Below, piece by piece: positions 55,813-63,214 of a DNA stretch of 64,000 bases. The stretch covers positions 84,600-148,599 of the forward strand of contig JAHCID010000010.1 in assembly GCA_026129405.1 (NCBI GenBank), in the 5' to 3' direction. The notes under the pieces were generated by a model. The model did not search any database. It was not told the origin of the DNA and saw nothing but the letters and a program-made list of their open reading frames with translations. The stretch is from a bacterium. GTDB taxonomy: Bacteria > Desulfobacterota > Binatia > DP-6. Within the stretch, counting starts at the first letter, position 1, and each line of letters begins with the position of its first letter. Position numbers and translations under genes: made by a program.

Positions 55813-56217
55813 ATGTACGCCGCGAACACCCTCTCCCGTCGCTACACCCAGGCGCAGGTGGCCTCCGTCGACCGGCACCGCCTCCTGCTGCTCGTCTTCG
55901 AGGGCGGGCTCACGTTCCTCGGGCGGGCGCGCTCGGCGCTCGACGCGGGCGACATGCAGCGCTTCGGCGAGGCGATCTCGAAGAGCCAGGCGGTGATCGC
56001 CGAGCTGCTCGGCACGCTCGATCACCAGCAGGGCGGGAGCATCGCCAAGGAGCTGGCGCGGCTCTACGAGTTCATGCAGCACCACCTCACCGAGGCGAAC
56101 GCGCTGCGCAGCGTGCAGCACGTCGACGAGGTCGAGCGCGTGCTCGGCATCATCGCCGGCGCCTATCGCGAGATCCTCGAGCGCCCGGCCGTCGCCGCGG
56201 GCTCGCCCGCCGCATGA
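55813..56217 (+). CDS. fliS: Flagellin export chaperone FliS
   Basis: A 134-residue helical protein that binds the flagellin C-terminus in the cytoplasm. Family motifs are YTQAQVASVDRHRLLLLVFE near the start and ELARLYEFMQHHLTEAN in the third helix. It lies 12 nt after fliD and overlaps the next gene by ATGA. Confidence 0.95.
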   Translation: MYAANTLSRRYTQAQVASVDRHRLLLLVFEGGLTFLGRARSALDAGDMQRFGEAISKSQAVIAELLGTLDHQQGGSIAKELARLYEFMQHHLTEANALRSVQHVDEVERVLGIIAGAYREILERPAVAAGSPAA

Positions 56218-56639
56218 CGACGCCCGGCGCACTGCACGAGGCCAGCACGCGGGAGCTGGCCCTCTGGCGCGAGCTGGTGGCCGCCTACGGCGACCTCCAG
56301 GCGCTCCTCGCCGATCCCGAGACGCTCGCCGATCCGGTCCACGTCGGTCTCGGTCGCGAGCGCGCCGAGCGCTGCACGGCCGAGCTCCAGGCCCTGCGCG
56401 CCGTCCTCGGCCCGTGGCGGGTCGACGGGACGCCGGTCCCGGCCGACGTGCGCGCGCTCTGGCGTGCGTCCGCGGAGCTGGCGACCGAGGCCGCGGCGCT
56501 GAACGCCCGCCTGGTCGAGCAGGCGCGCGCCCGGCAGGACGCGATGGCGGCGCGGCTGCGCACGCTCGACGCCGGCCGGCGCGGCTTCGGCTACCGGCCC
56601 GCCGTCGCCCGCACCGCGACCGTCGCCGCGCGCGCCTGA
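56214..56639 (+). CDS. FliT-like small helical protein
   Basis: A 141-residue, mostly helical, Ala/Arg-rich protein with heptad-like stretches (ELALWRELVAAYGDLQALLA, LWRASAELATEAAALNARLV). It is translationally coupled to fliS. Position, size and predicted helices suggest a FliT- or FlgN-type export chaperone, but no diagnostic motif is visible and the call rests on context. Confidence 0.6.
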   Translation: MTTPGALHEASTRELALWRELVAAYGDLQALLADPETLADPVHVGLGRERAERCTAELQALRAVLGPWRVDGTPVPADVRALWRASAELATEAAALNARLVEQARARQDAMAARLRTLDAGRRGFGYRPAVARTATVAARA

Positions 56640-56648
56640 CGGTTCGCC

Positions 56649-56674
56649 GACACTGTCAGGCCGCTGACAGCGTC
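56649..56674. terminator. Hairpin between the flagellar and pse genes
   Basis: CTGTCAG-GCCG-CTGACAG (56653-56670) is a perfect 7-bp stem, extended by GAC/GTC after one mismatch. It starts 10 nt after the fliT-like stop and may end the flagellar transcript or be a regulator site for the sigma54-type promoter about 90 bp downstream. Confidence 0.45.
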
Positions 56675-56753
56675 GGGCGGCGTCGCGCCCGCGGCCCGGC
56701 GCCGGCGCGCGCCGTCGCGGCTCGATTTTCCAGGCCCGACGGGCACGCGCGGG

Positions 56754-56770
56754 TTGGCAGCCGACTTGCA
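56754..56770 (+). promoter_or_regulatory. Sigma54-type promoter of the pse cluster
   Basis: TTGGCAGCCGACTTGCA has GG (56756-56757) and GC (56768-56769) ten bases apart, TTGGCA at -24 and a perfect TTGCA at -12; one base differs from TGGCAC. The start of transcription would be near 56781, leaving a very short leader before the pseB ATG. Sigma54 control of flagellar and glycan genes is well known in other bacteria. Confidence 0.6.
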
Positions 56771-56789
56771 GTCGCAGGTCGCCAACGCC

Positions 56790-57854
56790 ATGGGCAGGGA
56801 CTTTCTCGCCGACCGCACGGTACTCGTCACGGGTGGCACCGGCTCCTTCGGGCGCCGCTTCGCCCACCACGTGCTCGCGTTCTCGAAGCCGCGGAAGCTC
56901 ATCGTCCTGTCGCGGGACGAGCTGAAGCAGTTCGAGATGCGGGAGGAGTTCCACGACCATCCCGCGCTGCGCTTCTTCCTGGGCGACGTGCGCGACCGCG
57001 ACCGCCTGCTGCGCGCCTTCCAGGGGGTGGACGTCGTGGTCCACGCCGCGGCGCTGAAGCAGGTGCCGGCGGCCGAGTACAACCCTTCGGAATGCGTCCG
57101 CACCAACATCATGGGGGCGCAGAACGTGATCGACGCCGCCATCGAGCGCGGCGTGCGCCGGGTGGTGGCGCTCAGCTCCGACAAGGCGTCGAACCCGGTG
57201 AACCTCTACGGCGCGACCAAGCTGGTGTCGGACAAGCTCTTCGTCGCGGGCAACACCTACGCCAGCCACGGCGACACCGAGCTGGCCGTGGTCCGCTACG
57301 GCAACGTGATGGGGAGCCGGGGCAGCGTGGTGCCGTTCTTCCGCAAGCTGCGGGCGACCGGCCGCATCCCGATCACCGACCGCCGCATGACGCGCTTCTG
57401 GCTGACGCTCGACCAGGCCGTCGAGTTCGTCCTGAAGGCGCTGGTTCGCATGCGCGGCGGCGAGATCTTCGTGCCCAAGCTCCCGAGCCTGCGCATCACC
57501 GATCTCGCCGAGGCGGTGGCGCCCGGCTGCCGCCTCGACGAGGTGGGCATCCGCCCGGGCGAGAAGCTGCACGAGCTCATGATCTCCGCCGAGGACGCGC
57601 GCAAGTCGGTCGAGTACGACGACCACTACGTGGTGCAGCCGTCGTTCCCGTGGTGGTCCGACGAGATGGCGTGGGAGAACGGCGGCCGGCCGGTGGCCGA
57701 CGGCTTCGTCTACGCCAGCAACACGAACGATCGCTGGCTGTCGGTCGACGAGCTGCGCACGCTGCTCGCCGCCGAGGAGCCGGCCCGTAGCGACGACCGC
57801 CTTCCGCAGCGATCCCTGGCCGACGGGGACGACGCGCATGCCGCTTCCCTATAG
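56790..57854 (+). CDS. pseB: UDP-N-acetylglucosamine 4,6-dehydratase (inverting), PseB-like
   Basis: A 354-residue extended SDR, first enzyme of pseudaminic acid synthesis. It has the NAD site VLVTGGTGSFGRRF, DVRDRDRL, the active-site loop SSDKASNPVNLYGATKLVSD (Met/Tyr/Lys class of dehydratases with Asp-Lys), RYGNVMGSRGSVVPFF and RMTRFWLTLDQAVEF. The ATG is preferred to a TTG 36 nt upstream, because that TTG is part of the sigma54-type promoter. It overlaps pseC by 17 nt. Confidence 0.92.
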   Translation: MGRDFLADRTVLVTGGTGSFGRRFAHHVLAFSKPRKLIVLSRDELKQFEMREEFHDHPALRFFLGDVRDRDRLLRAFQGVDVVVHAAALKQVPAAEYNPSECVRTNIMGAQNVIDAAIERGVRRVVALSSDKASNPVNLYGATKLVSDKLFVAGNTYASHGDTELAVVRYGNVMGSRGSVVPFFRKLRATGRIPITDRRMTRFWLTLDQAVEFVLKALVRMRGGEIFVPKLPSLRITDLAEAVAPGCRLDEVGIRPGEKLHELMISAEDARKSVEYDDHYVVQPSFPWWSDEMAWENGGRPVADGFVYASNTNDRWLSVDELRTLLAAEEPARSDDRLPQRSLADGDDAHAASL

Positions 57855-59034
57855 CCGGCAGACGATCGGCGCGGACGAGATCGCCGCGGTCGCGCACGCG
57901 GCGGGCGATCCGTTCCTCACCGGCGGGCCGGGCGTCGCGCGCTTCGAGCGGGCGCTGGCCGAGGCGGTGGGGGCGCGCCACGCGATCGCGGTCTCGAGCG
58001 GGACGGCGGCGCTGCACGTCGCCTACCTCGCGGCCGGGCTGCGGCCGGGCGACCGCGTGGTCACCTCGCCGATCACCTTCGTCGCGACTGCGAACGCCGC
58101 CGTCCACTGCGGCGCCGAGGTCGCGTTCGGCGACGTCGACGCGCGCGGCAACCTCGACGCCGCGGGCGTCGGGCAGGCGGTGGCCCGCGCCGGGGCGCCC
58201 GCGCTCGTCGTGCCGGTGCACTATGCGGGGCATCCCGCCGACGTCGCCGCGCTCGCGGCGACCGTGCCGGGCGCCGTGGTGGTCGAGGACGCCTGTCACG
58301 CGCTCGGCGCGGTCGCCGCCGACGGCCGCCCGGTGGGCGCCTGCACGCACGCCGCGCTGGCGGTGTTCAGCTTCCACCCGGTGAAGATCATCACCACGGG
58401 CGAGGGCGGAGCCATCACGACGAACGACGACCTGCTCGCCCGCCGCTGCCGCCGGCTGCGCGATCACGGGCTCGTGCGCGAGGCTGCCGAGCGCGGCGTC
58501 GTCGACGAGCCGTGGGGCTACGAGATGCACGAGCCCGGCTTCAACTACCGCCTCACCGACCTCCAGGCCGCGCTCGGCACCGTCCAGCTCGGACGCCTGC
58601 GCGCGTTCGTCGCCGCGCGCCGTACGCTGGCGGCTCGCTATGCGGCGGCGCTGCGCGCGCTGCCCGGTGTGGCGCTGGTCGCGCCGGCGCCCGGCACGGA
58701 GTCGTCGTGGCACCTCCTGCCGGTGCGCCTCCCCGCGAGCGCGCGGCGGCACGTCTACGCGGCGCTGCGCGCGCGCGCGATCGGCGTCCAGGTGCACTAC
58801 GTCCCCGTGCACCGCCAGCCGTTCTACCGGCAGCGGGGCGCCGAGCCGGCGCACTGCCCGGCGGCGGAGGCGTTCTACGCCGAGGAGCTGTCGCTGCCGT
58901 GCTTCCCGGGGATGACCGACGAGGACGTGACGCGCGTCGTGGACGCGCTCGGCGAGGCGCTGGCCGCGGCGCCGTCGCCCGAGAAGCAGCGGCCGCACGA
59001 AGGGACCCCGCGTGATGCGCATCCAGCTTGGTGA
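57838..59034 (+). CDS. pseC: UDP-4-amino-4,6-dideoxy-AltNAc transaminase, PseC-like
   Basis: A 398-residue DegT/DnrJ/EryC1-type PLP aminotransferase. Motifs are GGPGVARFERALAEAVGARH, SSGTAALHVAYLAAGL, VEDACHALGA, the PLP Lys in FSFHPVKIITTGEGG, and GFNYRLTDLQAALG. It converts the PseB 4-keto product to the 4-amino sugar. Its order after pseB is canonical. The last 25 residues (EKQRPHEGTPRDAH) are charged and overlap the start of pseI by 20 nt. Confidence 0.93.
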   Translation: MPLPYSRQTIGADEIAAVAHAAGDPFLTGGPGVARFERALAEAVGARHAIAVSSGTAALHVAYLAAGLRPGDRVVTSPITFVATANAAVHCGAEVAFGDVDARGNLDAAGVGQAVARAGAPALVVPVHYAGHPADVAALAATVPGAVVVEDACHALGAVAADGRPVGACTHAALAVFSFHPVKIITTGEGGAITTNDDLLARRCRRLRDHGLVREAAERGVVDEPWGYEMHEPGFNYRLTDLQAALGTVQLGRLRAFVAARRTLAARYAAALRALPGVALVAPAPGTESSWHLLPVRLPASARRHVYAALRARAIGVQVHYVPVHRQPFYRQRGAEPAHCPAAEAFYAEELSLPCFPGMTDEDVTRVVDALGEALAAAPSPEKQRPHEGTPRDAHPAW

Positions 59035-60064
59035 CCGCGAGCTCGGCGACGGCGCGCCCGCGCTCGTCATCGCGGAGATCGGCTCGAACCACGACGGCAG
59101 CCTCGAGCGCGCGCTGGCGCTCGTCGATGCCGCCGCGGACGCGGGCGCCGACGCCGTCAAGTTCCAGTCGTTCCGTGCCGCCGGGCTGCTCGCCCGCCGC
59201 TGGCCGCTGCCGGGCGGCGGCTGGCAGACCGCCGAAGCCTATCCCGTGCTGGAGCGTCTCGAGCTGCCGACCGAGTGGCACCCCCGCCTGCGCGACCGTG
59301 CCCGCGACCGCGGCGTGCTCTTCCTCTCGACGCCGTTCGACGAGCAGCGGGCGGGGCTCCTCGCCGCGCTCGGCGTCCCGGCGTTCAAGGTGGCGTCGGG
59401 CGACCTGACGCACCTGCCGCTGCTGCGCGCGCTCGGCACCTACGGGCGCCCGGTGCTGCTCTCGACCGGGCTCGCCGACGCCGACGAGATCGGCACCGCC
59501 GTGGCGGCGATCGCGACGGGCGCAGGCGCACCCGAGCGCGTGCCGCCCGTCGTCCTGCTCCACTGCGTCGCGCTCTACCCGCTGCGTCCGGCGGACGCGA
59601 ACCTGCGGGCGATGGCCGCGCTGCGCGCGCGCTTCGGCTGCGCGGTAGGGTGGTCGGACCACTCGCCCGGCCATACGCTCGCGCTCGGCGCCGTCGCGCT
59701 CGGCGCCTGCGTCGTCGAGAAGCACTTCACCGACGACCGCACCCGCCGCGGACCCGACCACGGCTTCGCGATGGAGCCGGCGGACTTCCGCGCCATGGTC
59801 GACGCCGTCCGCGAGCTCGAGACCGGGCTCGGCGACGGCCGCAAGCAGCCGCGTCCCGACGAGGAGCCGGAGCGCCAGTGGGCGCGCCGCTCGGTCTACG
59901 CCGCGCGCTCGCTGCCGGCGGGGACCGTGCTCGAGGCCGCGGACCTGAAGGTCGTGCGTCCGGCGATCGGGCTGCCGCCCGGCGCCTTCGACACCCTCGT
60001 CGGCCGCACGCTGCGCCGCACGCTCGCGGTGGACGAGCCGCTGCGCACCGAGGACGTGCGGTGA
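59015..60064 (+). CDS. pseI: Pseudaminic acid synthase-like NeuB/SAF protein
   Basis: A 349-residue nonulosonate synthase that joins a hexosamine to phosphoenolpyruvate. The TIM barrel has VIAEIGSNHDGSLERALAL, DAVKFQSF, FLSTPFDEQ, KVASGDLTHLPLL, LLSTGLADADEI and VGWSDHSPGHTLALGAVALG. The C-terminal SAF (antifreeze-like) domain starts near RRSVYAARSLPAGTVLEAAD. ATG chosen; a GTG lies directly before it. Pse against legionaminic or sialic synthase cannot be proved from sequence alone; pseB and pseC favour Pse. Confidence 0.9.
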   Translation: MRIQLGDRELGDGAPALVIAEIGSNHDGSLERALALVDAAADAGADAVKFQSFRAAGLLARRWPLPGGGWQTAEAYPVLERLELPTEWHPRLRDRARDRGVLFLSTPFDEQRAGLLAALGVPAFKVASGDLTHLPLLRALGTYGRPVLLSTGLADADEIGTAVAAIATGAGAPERVPPVVLLHCVALYPLRPADANLRAMAALRARFGCAVGWSDHSPGHTLALGAVALGACVVEKHFTDDRTRRGPDHGFAMEPADFRAMVDAVRELETGLGDGRKQPRPDEEPERQWARRSVYAARSLPAGTVLEAADLKVVRPAIGLPPGAFDTLVGRTLRRTLAVDEPLRTEDVR

Positions 60065-60855
60065 GCGCACGCCCCGTCGCCGTGATCCAGGCGCGGCTGG
60101 GCTCGACCCGGCTGCCCGGGAAGGTGCTGGCCGACGTCGGCGGCGCCCCGATGCTGGTGCGCATGATCGAGCGCGTCCGCGCCGCGACCACGCTGGCCGA
60201 CGTCTGCCTCGCCGTGCCCGAAGGGCCCGCCGACGAGCCGCTGCGTGCGCTGGCCGCGGCCCTGGACGTTCCCTGCCACGCGGGGCCCGAGGACGACGTG
60301 CTCTCGCGCTACGCCGGCGCGGCCGCGCGCTGGGGCGCCGATCCCGTCGTGCGGCTCACGGCCGACTGCCCGCTCGTCGATCCGGCGCTGGTCGACCGCT
60401 GCGTCGAGACCTTCCGCGCCACCGACGGCTGCGAGTTCGCGAGCCTCGGCGGCAGCTTTCCCGACGGCCTCGACTGCGAGGTGGTGTCGGCGGCGGCGCT
60501 CGGGCGCGCGCATCGCGAGGCCCGCCTGCGCTCCGAGCGCGAGCACGTGACGCCGTTCATCTGGAAGCGCCCGGACGTCTTCCGCTGCGCCATGGTGCGG
60601 TTCCCCGAGCGGCTCGGCCATCTGCGCTGGACCGTCGACGAGCCGCGCGACCTGGAGCTGGTGCGTGCGGTCTACGCGCACCTCTACGTCCCGGGCCGCG
60701 TCTTCGGCTGGGAGGCGATCGCCGGCCTGCTGGCGCGCGAGCCGGCCCTCGCGGCCCTCAACGCCCGCATCGAGCGCAACGCGGGGTACCAGCGCTCGCT
60801 CGCGCACGACGCCGTGGTGTCGCCCGCGATCGCCGGCGCCAAGGAGTCGTCGTGA
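60061..60855 (+). CDS. SpsF-like cytidylyltransferase
   Basis: A 264-residue nucleotidyltransferase. The N-terminal signature AVIQARLGSTRLPGKVLADV, the Asp in RLTADCPLVDP and LRWTVDEPRDLELVRAVYAH are typical of SpsF/PseF proteins, which activate nonulosonic acids as CMP-sugars. Here it is closer to SpsF of Bacillus-type clusters than to classical PseF by eye. GTG start overlaps the pseI stop; the stop overlaps the next gene. Confidence 0.87.
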   Translation: MSARPVAVIQARLGSTRLPGKVLADVGGAPMLVRMIERVRAATTLADVCLAVPEGPADEPLRALAAALDVPCHAGPEDDVLSRYAGAAARWGADPVVRLTADCPLVDPALVDRCVETFRATDGCEFASLGGSFPDGLDCEVVSAAALGRAHREARLRSEREHVTPFIWKRPDVFRCAMVRFPERLGHLRWTVDEPRDLELVRAVYAHLYVPGRVFGWEAIAGLLAREPALAALNARIERNAGYQRSLAHDAVVSPAIAGAKESS

Positions 60856-62177
60856 AGCACCCGACGTCGGACGCCCTCTGGGCGCGCGCGCAGCGCGTGA
60901 TCCCGGGCGGGACGCAGACCCTCTCGAAGGCGCCGTCGCAGTTCGTGCGCGGCGTCTACCCGAAGTACCTGGTGCGCGGGCAGGGCGCCCGCGTGTGGGA
61001 CGCCGACGGGCACGAATACCTCGACTACCCGATGGCGCTCGGTGCCGTGCTGCTCGGCCACGCGCATGCGAAGGTCGCCGAGGCGGTCGCCACGGTGGCG
61101 CGCGAGGGCTCGCTCTTCACCTTGCTCCACCCGCTCGAGGTCGAAGTCGCCGAGCGCGTCTGCGACCTCGTGCCCTGCGCCGAGCAGGTGCGGTTCCTGA
61201 AGAACGGCTCCGACGCCACGGCGGCGGCGATCCGGCTCGCGCGCAGCTACACGGGCCGCGAGCGTGTCGCGCACTGCGGCTATCACGGCTGGCAGGACTG
61301 GTACGCCGGGGCGACGGTGCGGCCGTCGGGCGTGCCGGCCGCGGCGGCGGCTCTCCTGTCGCCGTTCGAGTACAACCGCATCGAGACGCTCGAAGCCGCG
61401 CTCGCGGAGCATCCCGGCGAGTTCGCCGCGGTGATCCTGGAGCACGGCGGCGACGAGCCGCGGGACGGCTTCCTCGGCAGGGTGCGCGACCTCGCGCACG
61501 AGCACGGCGCCGTCTTCGTGTGGGACGAGATCGTCACCGGCTTCCGCTACGCCCGTGGCGGCGCGCAGGAGCTGTTCGGGGTGACGCCGGACCTCGCCTG
61601 CCTCGGCAAGGCGCTCGGCAACGGCGTGCCGATCGCGGCCGTCGCCGGCAGCCGCGCGCTCATGGGCGAGTTCGACCGCGTGTTCGTCTCGAGCACGTTC
61701 GGCGGCGACGCCCTCGGCCTGGCGGCGGCGAAGGCCGTGCTGGACACCGTCGCGAGCGAGCCCGTGGTGCCGCACCTCTGGGAGCTGGGCACGCGCTGGC
61801 TCGCCGGCGCCCGCGCGACGGCTGCGGCCTCGGGGCTCGCGGTCACGATCGGCGGCGCGCCGCCGCGCAGCCACGTCGCCTTCGCGGCCCAGGGCGGCGC
61901 GCCGGCCGACGCCGTCCGCAGCCTGTGGCTCCAGGAGTGCGTGCGGCGCGGCATCCTCTTCGGCGTGCCGATCTTCATGAGCTACGGGCACACGGCGGAC
62001 GACGTCGAGCGCACGCTCGGGGTGTTCGCGGAGGCGCTCGGGGCGGTGGCGGAGGCGGTGCGCGACGGCGCGGTGCTGGCGCGGCTCGACGGCCCGCCGG
62101 TCGAGCCGATCGCGCGTCCCGCGGCGCCGGGGGCGCCGGCGATGCCGCTGCGGCGGGTCGCGGGAGGACAGCGGTGA
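60852..62177 (+). CDS. Class III (glutamate-1-semialdehyde-like) aminotransferase
   Basis: A 441-residue PLP enzyme. Motifs are RVIPGGTQTLSKAPSQF, VRFLKNGSDATAAAIRLARS, CGYHGWQDWY, VWDEIVTGFRYARGG and the PLP Lys in CLGKALGNGVPIAAVAG. The family includes HemL, but the context says sugar or cyclitol amination. It sits in the nonulosonic-acid operon, coupled on both sides (ATGA, GTGA). It has no role in the known Pse route, so it may make a variant side group. Confidence 0.9.
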   Translation: MKHPTSDALWARAQRVIPGGTQTLSKAPSQFVRGVYPKYLVRGQGARVWDADGHEYLDYPMALGAVLLGHAHAKVAEAVATVAREGSLFTLLHPLEVEVAERVCDLVPCAEQVRFLKNGSDATAAAIRLARSYTGRERVAHCGYHGWQDWYAGATVRPSGVPAAAAALLSPFEYNRIETLEAALAEHPGEFAAVILEHGGDEPRDGFLGRVRDLAHEHGAVFVWDEIVTGFRYARGGAQELFGVTPDLACLGKALGNGVPIAAVAGSRALMGEFDRVFVSSTFGGDALGLAAAKAVLDTVASEPVVPHLWELGTRWLAGARATAAASGLAVTIGGAPPRSHVAFAAQGGAPADAVRSLWLQECVRRGILFGVPIFMSYGHTADDVERTLGVFAEALGAVAEAVRDGAVLARLDGPPVEPIARPAAPGAPAMPLRRVAGGQR

Positions 62178-63214
62178 CGACGCTCCTCGTGGTGGGCTGC
62201 GGCTCGATCGGCGGCCGGCACGCGCGCAACCTGGTCGCGCTCGGTGCCGGGCCGGTCGCGTGCTGCGATCTCGACGCCGCGCGCGCGGCGCGGCTGGCGG
62301 CCGAATGCGGGGGCGGGGCGAGCGGCGCCGACCTCGGTGCGATGCTGGCGCGCGTGCGGCCCGACGCGGTGCTCGTCTGCACGCCGCCGTCGACGCACCT
62401 CGCGCTGGCGCACCAGGCGCTCGCCGCCGGCGCGCACGTCTTCTGCGAGAAGCCCCTGGCCGACGCGATGGACGGCGTCGACGCGCTGGTCGAGGCGGCC
62501 GAGGGCTCGGGCCGCGTCTTCATGATGGGTATGTGCTATCGCTTCCATCCCGGGCTCCGGCGCATGGCCGCGCTGCTGCGCGCGGGCGTCGTCGGCCGCA
62601 TCCAGGGCGCGCAGATGTGGGCCGGGCATTGGCTGCCCGACTGGCATCCGTGGGCCGACTACCGCCGCGAGTACAGCGCGCAGCGCCGGCTCGGCGGCGG
62701 CGTGCTGCTCGACAGCATCCATTCGTTCGACACCCTGCGCTGGGTGCTCGGCGAGCCGGTGGCGGTGACCGGCATGCTGGCCCAGGTGTCCGACCTCGAG
62801 ATCGACGTCGAGGACGTCGCGGCGGCGCTCGTGCGCCTGGCCTCCGGCGTCATCGTCGAGGTGCACGTCGACTACCTCCAGCGCCATCCCGAGAGCCGCT
62901 TCGAGGTGATCGGCAGCGAGGGCAACCTCGTGTGGACGAAGAGCACGCTGCGCTGGCGCTGCGTCGCCGACGATGGCTGGGAGGAGGAGGTCGTCGCGGT
63001 CGACCCGAACGCGATGTACCTCGACGAGCTGCGCGCCTTCCTGCGCGCGGTGCGCACCGGCGAGGCCGTGGCGCTCGGCGTTCGCGAAGGACGCCGCACG
63101 CTGGCGCTGGCACTGGCGGTGCGGGCGTCGGCCGAGAGCGGCCGCACGATGCGGATCGACGGCCCCGTGCAGGCGCCGCTCGCGCGCGTGTCGGCGGTGG
63201 AGGTGCGGCCGTGA
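62174..63214 (+). CDS. Gfo/Idh/MocA family dehydrogenase
   Basis: A 346-residue NAD(P)-dependent oxidoreductase. It has the Rossmann motif VVGCGSIGGRHARNL, VCTPPSTHLALAHQAL, the catalytic Lys in FCEKPLA, GMCYRFHPGLRRM, and GGGVLLDSIHSFDTLRWVLG with the proton-relay Asp/His. Relatives act on sugars and sugar nucleotides. Coupled to the aminotransferase before it and pseG after it. Possible role: modification of the nonulosonate or its precursor. Confidence 0.9.
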   Translation: MTTLLVVGCGSIGGRHARNLVALGAGPVACCDLDAARAARLAAECGGGASGADLGAMLARVRPDAVLVCTPPSTHLALAHQALAAGAHVFCEKPLADAMDGVDALVEAAEGSGRVFMMGMCYRFHPGLRRMAALLRAGVVGRIQGAQMWAGHWLPDWHPWADYRREYSAQRRLGGGVLLDSIHSFDTLRWVLGEPVAVTGMLAQVSDLEIDVEDVAAALVRLASGVIVEVHVDYLQRHPESRFEVIGSEGNLVWTKSTLRWRCVADDGWEEEVVAVDPNAMYLDELRAFLRAVRTGEAVALGVREGRRTLALALAVRASAESGRTMRIDGPVQAPLARVSAVEVRP

